Below are positions 18,934-26,933 of a stretch of DNA of 64,000 nucleotides, piece after piece. Both the position numbers and the translations under genes were made by a program. Numbering within the stretch: position 1 is the first letter of the stretch; every line of letters starts with the position of its first letter. The notes under the pieces were generated by a model, which saw only the letters and a program-made list of their open reading frames with translations, made no database searches and was not told the origin of the DNA. This stretch comes from an uncultured bacterium. GTDB lineage: Bacteria > Bacteroidota > Bacteroidia > Bacteroidales > Muribaculaceae. The stretch covers positions 1-64,000 of the forward strand of contig CAJMMT010000001.1 of the NCBI GenBank assembly GCA_905214715.1, read 5' to 3'.

Positions 18934-19908
18934 ATGAGATTACTCGCAAGCCATACATATCAATCCTGTTGCATAAGGACACCACGGAAGCGTACTTCAC
19001 TCCGGTGTGCTCTCGACCATTTCAGATCTGTAACTCCGGCCGACATGCCGTTGATATGGAATTATCTGAAAAGAGAGCCCGGCCGTACTACCGATTTTTC
19101 ATACGGCGGATTGTTGATGTGGGTAAACTACTTCAAATATGAGTTTGCAATAGTAAATGACACCCTTTTTATAAAAGGAGTGCTGGAAAACCACAGGGAT
19201 ATACCGGCCTTTTCTCTTCCGATAGGTAAGATGACTCTGCCGGAGTCTGTGGCGATGATACGCGATTACTGTAACCGTCATGGTATATTGGCTGAGTTGT
19301 CGGCTGTACCGGAATATGCGGTCCCTGAACTTGAGAAACTCGGGCCGTCCAAAATCGAGGAACTTTCTGATTGGGCCGACTATCTGTATGATGCTGAAAC
19401 TCTGGCAACTCTCAGGGGAAAGAAAATGAGTAAAAAGCGCAATCACGTCAATAAGTTCGATTCTCTTTATCCCGGATGGAGCATCGAGAAAATTACCCGT
19501 GAAAATGTGCGAGAGGCCATGATATTTATGGATAAATTCGATCTTGAGGGAGACAGCGGGCAGATGGCTGTAGACGAGAGAAAGCTGACAAGAGAGTTGC
19601 TTGCATATGTGGAAAAGGGCGACTTGATCGAGAAGGGGGCCATACTTAAGGTTGGAGGAGAAGTGGCCGGTTTCACACTCGGCGATGTGAAAGGCGACAC
19701 GCTGTTTGTGCACGTTGAGAAATGCACACGCCAGTTTGAAGGGAGTTATGAAAAAATTAACAAGGAATTCGCGGCCATGATGATGGCGCAATATCCGGAA
19801 ATAAAATATATAAACCGTGAAGACGATGCCGGCGATCCCGGTCTGAGGTTCGCTAAGGAGAGTTATCATCCTGTGGAAATGCTCCGGAAATACAATGTGC
19901 GTTTTTGA
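18934..19908 (+). CDS. DUF2156 (LPG synthase C-terminal-like) protein
   Basis: A 324-residue protein with the double GNAT-like fold of DUF2156, related to the C-terminal domain of lysyl-phosphatidylglycerol synthase. Recognisable parts are 'TDFSYGGLLMWVNYF', 'RGKKMSKKRNHVNKF', 'GGEVAGFTLGD', 'VHVEKC' and the terminal 'INREDDAGDPGLRFAKESYHP'. Family members transfer an aminoacyl or acyl group, or are uncharacterised; no substrate can be given. The first 27 residues, up to 'FRSVTPAD', are unlike the family and contain two adjacent cysteines. No other ATG lies before the conserved part, so the true start may be non-ATG. Confidence 0.8.
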   Translation: MRLLASHTYQSCCIRTPRKRTSLRCALDHFRSVTPADMPLIWNYLKREPGRTTDFSYGGLLMWVNYFKYEFAIVNDTLFIKGVLENHRDIPAFSLPIGKMTLPESVAMIRDYCNRHGILAELSAVPEYAVPELEKLGPSKIEELSDWADYLYDAETLATLRGKKMSKKRNHVNKFDSLYPGWSIEKITRENVREAMIFMDKFDLEGDSGQMAVDERKLTRELLAYVEKGDLIEKGAILKVGGEVAGFTLGDVKGDTLFVHVEKCTRQFEGSYEKINKEFAAMMMAQYPEIKYINREDDAGDPGLRFAKESYHPVEMLRKYNVRF

Positions 19909-20014
19909 AAAACGACACATATCCGAACTTTAAAACAGTTTTTCCTTGTCTCCGGAGTCGGAGACCGGGAATTTTGTTGTATCTTTGAACCCGAATTCCA
20001 AAATTCAGGAGTGA

Positions 20015-20749
20015 ATGACAGACGTACTTGTAATAATTCCTACCTATAACGAGATTGAGAATATCTCGAAGATGCTTCAGACAGTCATGGAACTGTCTGA
20101 TGGTTTTGACGTTCTTGTCATAGACGACGGATCGCCCGACGGTACCGCTGATGCGGTAAGAAATAAAAGCACGGAGTATCACGGACGTATCCACCTTGAG
20201 TGCCGCACCGGTAAGCAGGGTTTGGGTACAGCATACATACATGGATTCCGTTGGGCATTGGAAAGAGGGTATCAGTATGTTATAGAAATGGATGCCGATT
20301 TCTCGCATAATCCGGCAGACCTTACCCGACTGTATCACGAATGTAAAGACCGTGGAGCCGATGTCACGGTAGGTTCACGTTATATATCGGGAGTGAATGT
20401 TGTAAACTGGCCTATGGGGCGCGTGCTCATGTCGTATTTCGCATCTGCTTATGTGCGTTTCGTAACCGGTATGCCTCTCCGCGATTCCACAGCCGGCTTT
20501 GTCTGCTATCGTCGTCGTGTGCTTGAAAACATAGGACTTGATCATATACGATTCAAGGGTTATGCTTTCCAGATAGAGATGAAATTCAAGGCATGGTGTA
20601 GACAGTACAAGATTGTGGAGATTCCTATAATCTTCATCAACCGCCAGCTCGGCACGAGTAAAATGGACTCATCTATTTTCGGAGAGGCTGTAACCGGAGT
20701 TTTGAAACTGCGTCTCAACCGAAGTAAATACCGCAAGAAGAATCAGTAA
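20015..20749 (+). CDS. Polyprenol monophosphomannose synthase-like family 2 glycosyltransferase
   Basis: A 244-residue GT-A enzyme of the Dpm1 type, without C-terminal membrane helices. 'VIIPTYNEIENI' opens the fold, 'VIDDGSPDGTADAV' binds the nucleotide, 'EMDADFSHNP' carries the metal-binding D-x-D, and 'GSRYISG' and 'FKGYAFQIEMKF' complete the pattern. It should move mannose or a similar sugar from a nucleotide donor to polyprenyl phosphate at the inner membrane, for later use in protein or surface O-glycosylation. A -7 like TATCTTTG lies at 19980-19987, without a clear TTG. It is followed by the hairpin in front of clpB. Confidence 0.9.
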   Translation: MTDVLVIIPTYNEIENISKMLQTVMELSDGFDVLVIDDGSPDGTADAVRNKSTEYHGRIHLECRTGKQGLGTAYIHGFRWALERGYQYVIEMDADFSHNPADLTRLYHECKDRGADVTVGSRYISGVNVVNWPMGRVLMSYFASAYVRFVTGMPLRDSTAGFVCYRRRVLENIGLDHIRFKGYAFQIEMKFKAWCRQYKIVEIPIIFINRQLGTSKMDSSIFGEAVTGVLKLRLNRSKYRKKNQ

Positions 20750-20780
20750 GCGAATAAAAGAAAAATTATCAGCGATACAG

Positions 20781-20828
20781 ACGCCCCGCCATACCCACGT
20801 CAATGAACAAGAAGGGTATGCGGGGCGT
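20781..20828 (+). promoter_or_regulatory. Long hairpin between the mannose synthase gene and clpB
   Basis: ACGCCCCG-C-CATACCC (20781-20796) pairs with GGGTATG-CGGGGCGT (20814-20828), giving 15 base pairs with one bulge and a 17-base loop. No T-run follows. It ends 26 bases before the clpB ATG. It may be a terminator of the previous gene or a structured element in the clpB leader; the lack of Ts and the closeness to clpB leave both open. Confidence 0.6.
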
Positions 20829-20854
20829 TAATAATTTATAAAAACATAAACGCT

Positions 20855-23452
20855 ATGAACTTCAACAATTTCACTATTAAATCTCAGGAGATTGTGCAGA
20901 AGGCTCTTGAACTGTGTCAGCAGAACGGTCAGCAGCAGATAGAACCGGTGCATATCCTGAAAGCGCTGATAGGAGAGAGCGAGAGCATCGTTAATTTCAT
21001 ATTTCAGAAATTGGGTGCCGGCGTTCAGGCTGTTGTCGGGGCTGTTGACAGGGATATCGCTAAACTGCCGAAAGTCTCCGGTGGCGATGTACATCTGTCG
21101 CGCGAAAGCAACGACGCTCTCCTTAAGGCGGTCGATTTCTCCAAATCTATGGGCGATGAGTATGTCTCGGTAGAGGCAATACTAATGGGTATACTTAAGA
21201 CCGGTTGTTCGGCCTCACGTATTCTGAAAGACAACGGATTTACGGTAGACGGCCTGAAAGCCGCCATATTGGAGTTGCGTAAGGGAAACCGTGTTACGGG
21301 CCAGAGTGCCGAGGAATCTTACCAATCGCTGAGCAAGTATGCGATCAATCTCAACGACAGGGCACGCGAAGGAAAGCTCGACCCGGTTATAGGCAGGGAT
21401 GAGGAGATAAGAAGAGTGCTCCAGATACTTTCGCGACGTACCAAGAACAATCCCATGCTCGTAGGCGAACCCGGAACGGGCAAGACGGCCATAGCCGAAG
21501 GACTCGCCCAGCGAATAGTGCGTGGCGACGTGCCGGAGAATCTGAAGACGAAACAGATATATTCTCTCGACATGGGAGCCCTTGTCGCCGGTGCCAAGTA
21601 TAAAGGAGAATTCGAGGAGCGCCTTAAAGCCATAGTCAACGAAGTCACCAAATCAGACGGAGAGATAATTCTGTTTATCGATGAGATCCACACACTGGTC
21701 GGAGCCGGTAAGGGAGAAGGCGCGATGGATGCGGCCAATATCCTTAAGCCAGCTCTGGCAAGAGGCGAGTTGCGTTCCATAGGCGCTACAACTCTGGATG
21801 AATATCAGAAATACTTCGAGAAAGACAAGGCTCTTGAAAGAAGATTCCAGAAGGTGATGGTCGACGAGCCGGACGAGATGAGCGCCATATCTATCATGCG
21901 CGGATTGAAAGAAAGATATGAGAACCACCATAAGGTAAGAATCAAAGATGAGGCCATAATAGCCTCGGTTCAGCTCTCCGTAAGGTATATCACCGATCGT
22001 TTCCTGCCTGACAAGGCTATCGACCTTGTGGATGAGGCCGCCTCTAAACTGCGTTTGGAGATGGACTCTATGCCTCAGTCGCTCGACGATGCCGCCCGCA
22101 AGATAAAGCAACTCGAGATTGAGCGCGAGGCTATAAAGCGCGAGGGGGACGACTACAAGCTGAAACAGATAGATGAAGATCTCGCCAATCTGCGCGATGA
22201 AGAGAAAGCCCTGCGTGCCAAATGGAAGGCCGAGAAGAGCGAAATCGACAAGATTCAGCAGAACAAGATAGATATAGAGAGGTTGAACCATGAGGCGGAG
22301 GTTGCCGAACGCGAAGGGGACTATGCCAAGGTGGCAGAAATACGCTATTCCAGAATCAAGCAGAAAGAGGAGGAAAACGCCAAGATTCAGGCCCGTCTGA
22401 GAGAACTGCAAGGCGAAGGAGCCATGATCAAGGAAGAGGTTGACGCCGAGGATATAGCCGAGGTTGTATCGCGCTGGACCGGAATACCTGTCAAGAAGAT
22501 GGCCCAGAGTGAGAAAGAGAAACTTCTGCATCTTGAAGAAGAGCTTCATAAACGTGTGGTAGGACAGGATGCCGCTATCAAGGCAGTGAGCGATGCCGTA
22601 CGTCGTTCCCGTGCCGGTCTTAACGATCCGCGCCGACCCATAGGCAGCTTTATTTTCTTGGGTACCACCGGTGTCGGTAAGACAGAGCTCGCCAAGGCGT
22701 TGGCCGAATATCTGTTTGACGATGAAGACATGATGACCCGTATCGACATGTCTGAATATATGGAGAAACACTCCGTGTCGCGTCTCGTGGGGGCGCCTCC
22801 GGGATATGTGGGATACGAAGAAGGTGGCCAGCTGACGGAAGCCGTAAGACGGAAGCCTTACAGCGTGGTATTGTTCGATGAGATCGAGAAAGCCAATCCC
22901 GATGTGTTCAATATTCTGCTTCAGGTTCTTGACGATGGACGTCTTACCGACAATAAAGGGCGTTTCATCAACTTCAAGAATACCATAATAATAATGACCT
23001 CGAACGAAGGTTCGCCATTGATTCGCGAAGCTTTCAAGGATATAGACAAGAAGAACGACGAAGAACGCGAAGAGGTAGTATCCAGAACGAAGGAGGATGT
23101 GCTTGACATGCTTAAGCAGAAAATCCGCCCCGAATTCCTGAATCGTATCGATGAGATCGTGATGTTCACTCCCCTTGATAAGAAAGAAATTCAGGAGATC
23201 GTGGATATTCAGGTAAGAAGCGTGCGCAAGATGTTGGCTGCCAATGGTGTTGAGCTGAATATCACCAGAGAGGCTCTTGAACTCCTTGCCGAAGACGGCT
23301 ATGATCCCGAATTCGGAGCCCGTCCTGTAAAGCGCACCATACAGCGTCTGGTCCTGAACCAGCTGTCGAAAGACATACTGGCGCAGAAAGTAGACCGCGA
23401 ACACCCGATAGTCATAGATCGAGAAGGTGACGAACTGGTGTTCAAGAACTGA
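20855..23452 (+). CDS. clpB: ATP-dependent disaggregase ClpB
   Basis: An 865-residue ClpB. It has an N-terminal double Clp repeat domain (about 1-145). NBD1 has Walker A 'GEPGTGKT' near residue 205 and Walker B 'ILFIDEIH'. A coiled-coil middle domain (about 410-525), rich in Glu, Lys and Arg, separates it from NBD2 with Walker A 'GTTGVGKT' near 602 and Walker B 'VVLFDEIEK'. A C-terminal D2-small domain completes it. The middle domain separates it from ClpA and ClpC. It resolves protein aggregates with DnaK, which is at 55.2 kb. The leader contains a 15-bp hairpin, and two hairpins follow the stop. Confidence 0.97.
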   Translation: MNFNNFTIKSQEIVQKALELCQQNGQQQIEPVHILKALIGESESIVNFIFQKLGAGVQAVVGAVDRDIAKLPKVSGGDVHLSRESNDALLKAVDFSKSMGDEYVSVEAILMGILKTGCSASRILKDNGFTVDGLKAAILELRKGNRVTGQSAEESYQSLSKYAINLNDRAREGKLDPVIGRDEEIRRVLQILSRRTKNNPMLVGEPGTGKTAIAEGLAQRIVRGDVPENLKTKQIYSLDMGALVAGAKYKGEFEERLKAIVNEVTKSDGEIILFIDEIHTLVGAGKGEGAMDAANILKPALARGELRSIGATTLDEYQKYFEKDKALERRFQKVMVDEPDEMSAISIMRGLKERYENHHKVRIKDEAIIASVQLSVRYITDRFLPDKAIDLVDEAASKLRLEMDSMPQSLDDAARKIKQLEIEREAIKREGDDYKLKQIDEDLANLRDEEKALRAKWKAEKSEIDKIQQNKIDIERLNHEAEVAEREGDYAKVAEIRYSRIKQKEEENAKIQARLRELQGEGAMIKEEVDAEDIAEVVSRWTGIPVKKMAQSEKEKLLHLEEELHKRVVGQDAAIKAVSDAVRRSRAGLNDPRRPIGSFIFLGTTGVGKTELAKALAEYLFDDEDMMTRIDMSEYMEKHSVSRLVGAPPGYVGYEEGGQLTEAVRRKPYSVVLFDEIEKANPDVFNILLQVLDDGRLTDNKGRFINFKNTIIIMTSNEGSPLIREAFKDIDKKNDEEREEVVSRTKEDVLDMLKQKIRPEFLNRIDEIVMFTPLDKKEIQEIVDIQVRSVRKMLAANGVELNITREALELLAEDGYDPEFGARPVKRTIQRLVLNQLSKDILAQKVDREHPIVIDREGDELVFKN

Positions 23453-23466
23453 ACGACATTGCACCG

Positions 23467-23486
23467 GGTCCCTGAATCGAGGGACC
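23467..23486 (+). repeat. Small hairpin after clpB
   Basis: GGTCCCT (23467-23473) and AGGGACC (23480-23486) form a perfect 7-bp stem with a 6-base loop, 14 bases after the clpB stop. No T-run follows, so it may protect the 3' end or be the first of two termination signals. Confidence 0.55.
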
Positions 23487-23517
23487 ATTATAAAGGCCCT
23501 ATTCCTAATTTGAATGT

Positions 23518-23553
23518 GGGGGCCGGCAAACAGCATGTTTCCGACCCCCTTTG
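23518..23553 (+). terminator. clpB terminator
   Basis: A GGGGG-CGG-CAAAC arm pairs with GTTT-CCG-CCCCC with small mismatches (23518-23549) and is followed by TTTGT. It lies about 65 bases after the clpB stop and closes the transcription unit before the potassium channel gene. Confidence 0.7.
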
Positions 23554-23631
23554 TCATTATTCCCATACAGTAGGCAAACTTTCAGCAAGCCCGGGCATTA
23601 TAATAGTTATAGAGAAGACGAAATAACGATA

Positions 23632-24618
23632 ATGGTTATGAACAAGAAATTACACGATGAACTTACTGTCTGTTCGCATGGCGCGTCTCATTTCTTCCAT
23701 GTCCTTTCCCATGTAAGGCCATTGGTATGGATTATGCTTTATGTCGCGCTTGTGCCTGTATTCGCGGTAATCTACAGTCTGCTTCCCGCCGGCCAGTTCA
23801 GGATACCGGAAGGCGCCGGCACGGAGTTCGGTTCATGGATATATTACAGCATAGTCACAATAACGACCCTCGGATTCGGCGATTATACTCCGGCGCACGG
23901 ATGGGCACAGACTTTCACTGCTATAGAAGTTGGCTGCGGCTTGATAATCATGGGGCTGTTTCTTAACTCCGTAGGATCGATGAAATCGGAGATAGACGTT
24001 ACAAACGAAGTTGAGAAACAACGTCGCGCCCACTATGAGCTTGAGAAAGATAAACTTGCCAACAGCTTGCCGTTACTGTTACACAACCTTCAGAAATTTC
24101 TGAAGTATTGTTATGCCGTAACCACCCCCTTGGCAAAGCGTAAAAAGAGCGATGGTGTATATGATCCCGATTTCAAGATTCAGGACATGGCCGATATGTT
24201 CCGTCCGTCGGGTCTTGATATCGACAAGACGAGGATTCCCGCGGTAGACCGGTTGTTGAAGAAAGCGGCGCAGACCAGTCTTAGTCTTGACTCATTGCAG
24301 ACCCGCGTGGATATGACGTTATGGCCGGATTTGCTGGAAGACTGCTTCTCGTTCGTAGCCGATTTTCAGATGTTCTCGTCTGCTGAAGACCTGTCGGACC
24401 ATCCCGACTCGTTGCTGAGCGAGATAGAACGTCGGAAAGATGGCGAGACAGAAGAAAAGTTATCACGCAAGATAGCTGAATGGAGCGGACCTATAGATAC
24501 AAGTGTCGATAATCCTTTGCGCCCCGTGGCCGAACTGTATTACTTCATAAAAGGTACTGCCGCGGCCGCCATAAAACTCGAGAAGGCTTTCAAGGATGCA
24601 TTGACCAAAGCCGACTGA
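23632..24618 (+). CDS. Two-helix potassium channel protein
   Basis: A 328-residue protein with two membrane helices ('LVWIMLYVALVPVFAVIYSLL' in part, and 'AIEVGCGLIIMGLFLNSVG'). A pore loop between them carries the selectivity filter 'TITTLGFGDYTP', the TxGFGD of K+ channels (Ion_trans_2). The C-terminal 190 residues are soluble and charged and do not look like an RCK domain; I do not recognise them. The starts at ATG 23632 or 23638 are preferred over an upstream TTG inside the clpB terminator. The neighbours trkA and trkH make this a potassium-handling region. Confidence 0.85.
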   Translation: MVMNKKLHDELTVCSHGASHFFHVLSHVRPLVWIMLYVALVPVFAVIYSLLPAGQFRIPEGAGTEFGSWIYYSIVTITTLGFGDYTPAHGWAQTFTAIEVGCGLIIMGLFLNSVGSMKSEIDVTNEVEKQRRAHYELEKDKLANSLPLLLHNLQKFLKYCYAVTTPLAKRKKSDGVYDPDFKIQDMADMFRPSGLDIDKTRIPAVDRLLKKAAQTSLSLDSLQTRVDMTLWPDLLEDCFSFVADFQMFSSAEDLSDHPDSLLSEIERRKDGETEEKLSRKIAEWSGPIDTSVDNPLRPVAELYYFIKGTAAAAIKLEKAFKDALTKAD

Positions 24619-24719
24619 GTATTGCCGCTCACTGATTTTCGAATATACAACTCCCCGTTAAGTAGTTGCCGTATGGCGACTCTATAACGGGGATTAATGT
24701 ATAAGGGTAATAAGGACAT

Positions 24720-25019
24720 TTAGAAAACGCGGTCTATCATCTCGGACAATTCCGTGAGTGTCTTGTGGCCGCTTTCGCGCATAAGTTCCTCTCCTTGTTT
24801 GAACAGTATGTATGTAGGGTAACTTTCTATACGATATTTGTCGGACACAACATGATTGAAAGATGTGTCGACGCGCTGTACATTCAGCTTGTCTGCATAT
24901 TTCTTCCGTACTTGTTCAGCCAGATATTTGGCGTCCACCGCATCCTGCTCGGCAACATGAAGGAAAATTATCAGCGATGGAGTGGATTCCTTTATTCGGT
25001 CTTCAAAATATGGTTTCAT
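24720..25019 (-). CDS. Thioredoxin-like protein without redox cysteines
   Basis: A 99-residue cytoplasmic protein with the thioredoxin order of elements: 'SLIIFLHVAEQD' where a WCGPC would normally sit, then 'LNVQRVDTSFNHVVSDKYRIESYPTY' (quoted in two parts by its features), which holds the cis-proline 'SYPTY', and 'ILFKQGEELMRESGH'. No cysteine is present anywhere, so it cannot be a disulfide enzyme. It is short, of thioredoxin size, and lies alone on the minus strand between the channel gene and trkA. Its ATG is 15 bases from the nested repeat element, whose left inverted repeat contains a TAAATTTG box that could act as its -7 promoter. The function is unknown. Confidence 0.7.
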   Translation of the reverse strand: MKPYFEDRIKESTPSLIIFLHVAEQDAVDAKYLAEQVRKKYADKLNVQRVDTSFNHVVSDKYRIESYPTYILFKQGEELMRESGHKTLTELSEMIDRVF

Positions 25020-25020
25020 A

Positions 25021-25432
25021 GTAATAAGTGTTTAAGTAAGTGTTCAAATTTAATTTATACTTAGAGAATATTTGGATTTAACTTCCATTCACCTGAAGAG
25101 GATTTTTTGAGATGTTTTCGCAAGTTGAGGAGGGCGCGGTGCGGGCACCGTAACCGACGAAATCTTGGGGGAAACAGCCAAAAAAGACCTTCGGGGGGAT
25201 AGAAAGAATTTACCATTCATCCCTCAATTATAAATTCGTGTTAAATTCAAACATTCTCTTAATGCGAGTTTATTTTTGAGGCGATTACGGTGCGGAGTGA
25301 AGGAGAATGTAAACATATTCGACTGAGCGACAATCCGTAAGCGGCCAAAAAGAAACCGCAGGAAGTATAAAAGATTTCAAATCACTTACTATAGTTTAAA
25401 TTTTAATACTTACATGCAATTAGAACAATATA
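25021..25432. repeat. Nested inverted-repeat element (MITE-like)
   Basis: This fills most of the 513-base gap between the thioredoxin-like gene and trkA. Outer inverted repeats of about 30 bases (25035-25064 and 25385-25415) share the core TAAGTGTTCAAATTTAA and its complement with a few changes. An inner 19-base inverted repeat (25063-25081 and 25241-25259) matches at 17 positions. Two related units of about 85 bases (25104-25189 and 25273-25357) both begin TTTTTGAG and end GCCAAAAA, and both fold into imperfect stems. No reading frame is credible. Related pieces occur at 49.2 and 50.6 kb. Confidence 0.75.
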
Positions 25433-25532
25433 CTTCAATTTAGGGTTCATCATTCTGATTTACCTATAATGTTTGCGATTGCCGTCCGTTTTATTAATGG
25501 TGTGGGAGGGAGTATAAAATTCTATCGCGATA

Positions 25533-26879
25533 ATGAAGATAGTTATAGCCGGAAGTGGCGATACAGGTACGCATCTCGCCAAGATGTTATCATTCGAGAA
25601 GCAGGACGTGACTTTGATGTCGGATCAGCGGGAGTATCTTGAATCGATCGACGCCACCTATAATCTTATGACATTGTCAGGCAATCCATGTTCTCCCACC
25701 GATCTTAAGCGGGCCGGGGTTCAAAGTGCCGATATGTTTATTGGAGTGACACCATGCGGTACCGACAATATGATAGCCTGCGAGATTGCAAAGCAGCTCG
25801 GAGCCGGATACACGGTAGCGCGTGTGGAGTCAGATGAACTGATAGGTAGGGAAATGGAAGAGTGCTTCGCAATGCGCGGCATTGACAGTATGGTTTATCC
25901 TGAAGCTCTTGTGGCCGACGATATAGTGAGATATATAAAACGCAACTGGGTCATAAGCTGGCATAATCTGCATGAAGGCAAGATTATTTTCGCGGGGGTA
26001 AGAATTACCGGTTCGTCACCTGTTGCCGGAAAGCGACTGATGGATTTCGCAGGGAGCGACAGGTCATTTCATGTGGCTGCAATAAGAAGAAAGGGTAAAC
26101 TGCTTATACCGCGTGGAGCCGATACCTTGGAAGAGAATGATGTGGCATATTTTACGGGAGTAAGCGGGTCGGAAGAAAAAATAGCCCGTATTGCCGGTCA
26201 GAGAGTGGAGCGCATACGGAATATAACCGTATGCGGCGAAGGTAAGCTTGCAAGGATGATTCTTAAACGTCTATGCGAGACCGATGCCAACGTAACGTTC
26301 ATGAGCGGCAATCGGTCGGCATGTCTGCGTATGGCCGAACTTTTTCCTGATGTAACGGTATCGAATTCGGAACCGAAAGATCTGGAATCCTTGCGCGAGG
26401 AAGGTGTGGGCGAGATGGATCTTTTCATGGCGTTAGGCGACATGGCGTCAGCCAATATCGTAGCCTGTATGATGGCCAAAGAGATGGGCGTTAAACGCAC
26501 TGTAGGTCAAATTGAAGATATACAGTATCTTGTAGAGGGGGAACGTCTTGGAATAGACAAGGTGGTAAACAAGAAACTGATAACGTCGGGCATGATATTG
26601 CGTTCTATACTCGGAAGCAAAATCCAGGTCAAGACCGTGCTCGCGCTTGAAGATGTGGAAGTAGCCGAAATCGAGGTGGGGGAAGGCTCTCGCATAACCT
26701 GCGATGCCGTAAAGAATCTCAAAATTCCAAAAGAGCTTACACTCGGCGGTCTGGTAAGAAAGGGGGAAGGGATGTTGGTAGAGGGAAATACCAGGATATT
26801 GCCGGGCGACCGGGTGATGGTGGTATTTCTGCCTGGAACCCTCGTGAAAATAGAGTCGCTCTTTAAGTCGCGCAAGTAA
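25533..26879 (+). CDS. trkA: Trk potassium uptake regulator TrkA
   Basis: A 448-residue protein with two RCK units. Each has an NAD(H)-binding Rossmann fold ('IVIAGSGDTGTHLAKML' at the N-terminus and 'ITVCGEGKLARMILKRL' near residue 230) followed by a TrkA-C domain ('VAYFTG', 'PGDRVMVVF'). It is the cytoplasmic gate of the TrkH channel and senses nucleotide state. trkH follows 54 bases downstream, so the two form an operon. Full length and intact motifs. Confidence 0.95.
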   Translation: MKIVIAGSGDTGTHLAKMLSFEKQDVTLMSDQREYLESIDATYNLMTLSGNPCSPTDLKRAGVQSADMFIGVTPCGTDNMIACEIAKQLGAGYTVARVESDELIGREMEECFAMRGIDSMVYPEALVADDIVRYIKRNWVISWHNLHEGKIIFAGVRITGSSPVAGKRLMDFAGSDRSFHVAAIRRKGKLLIPRGADTLEENDVAYFTGVSGSEEKIARIAGQRVERIRNITVCGEGKLARMILKRLCETDANVTFMSGNRSACLRMAELFPDVTVSNSEPKDLESLREEGVGEMDLFMALGDMASANIVACMMAKEMGVKRTVGQIEDIQYLVEGERLGIDKVVNKKLITSGMILRSILGSKIQVKTVLALEDVEVAEIEVGEGSRITCDAVKNLKIPKELTLGGLVRKGEGMLVEGNTRILPGDRVMVVFLPGTLVKIESLFKSRK

Positions 26880-26933
26880 AGAGATGTACTATGAGAGATT
26901 TGCATGCGTGGTTGCCGTAAATAGAAAAGCCTG

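Noticed and set aside
21653..23566. 637-codon open frame on the minus strand, antisense to clpB
   Set aside because: It lies wholly opposite a full-length, highly conserved clpB. Its translation is rich in His, Tyr and Leu with no domain, as expected for the complement of biased codons.
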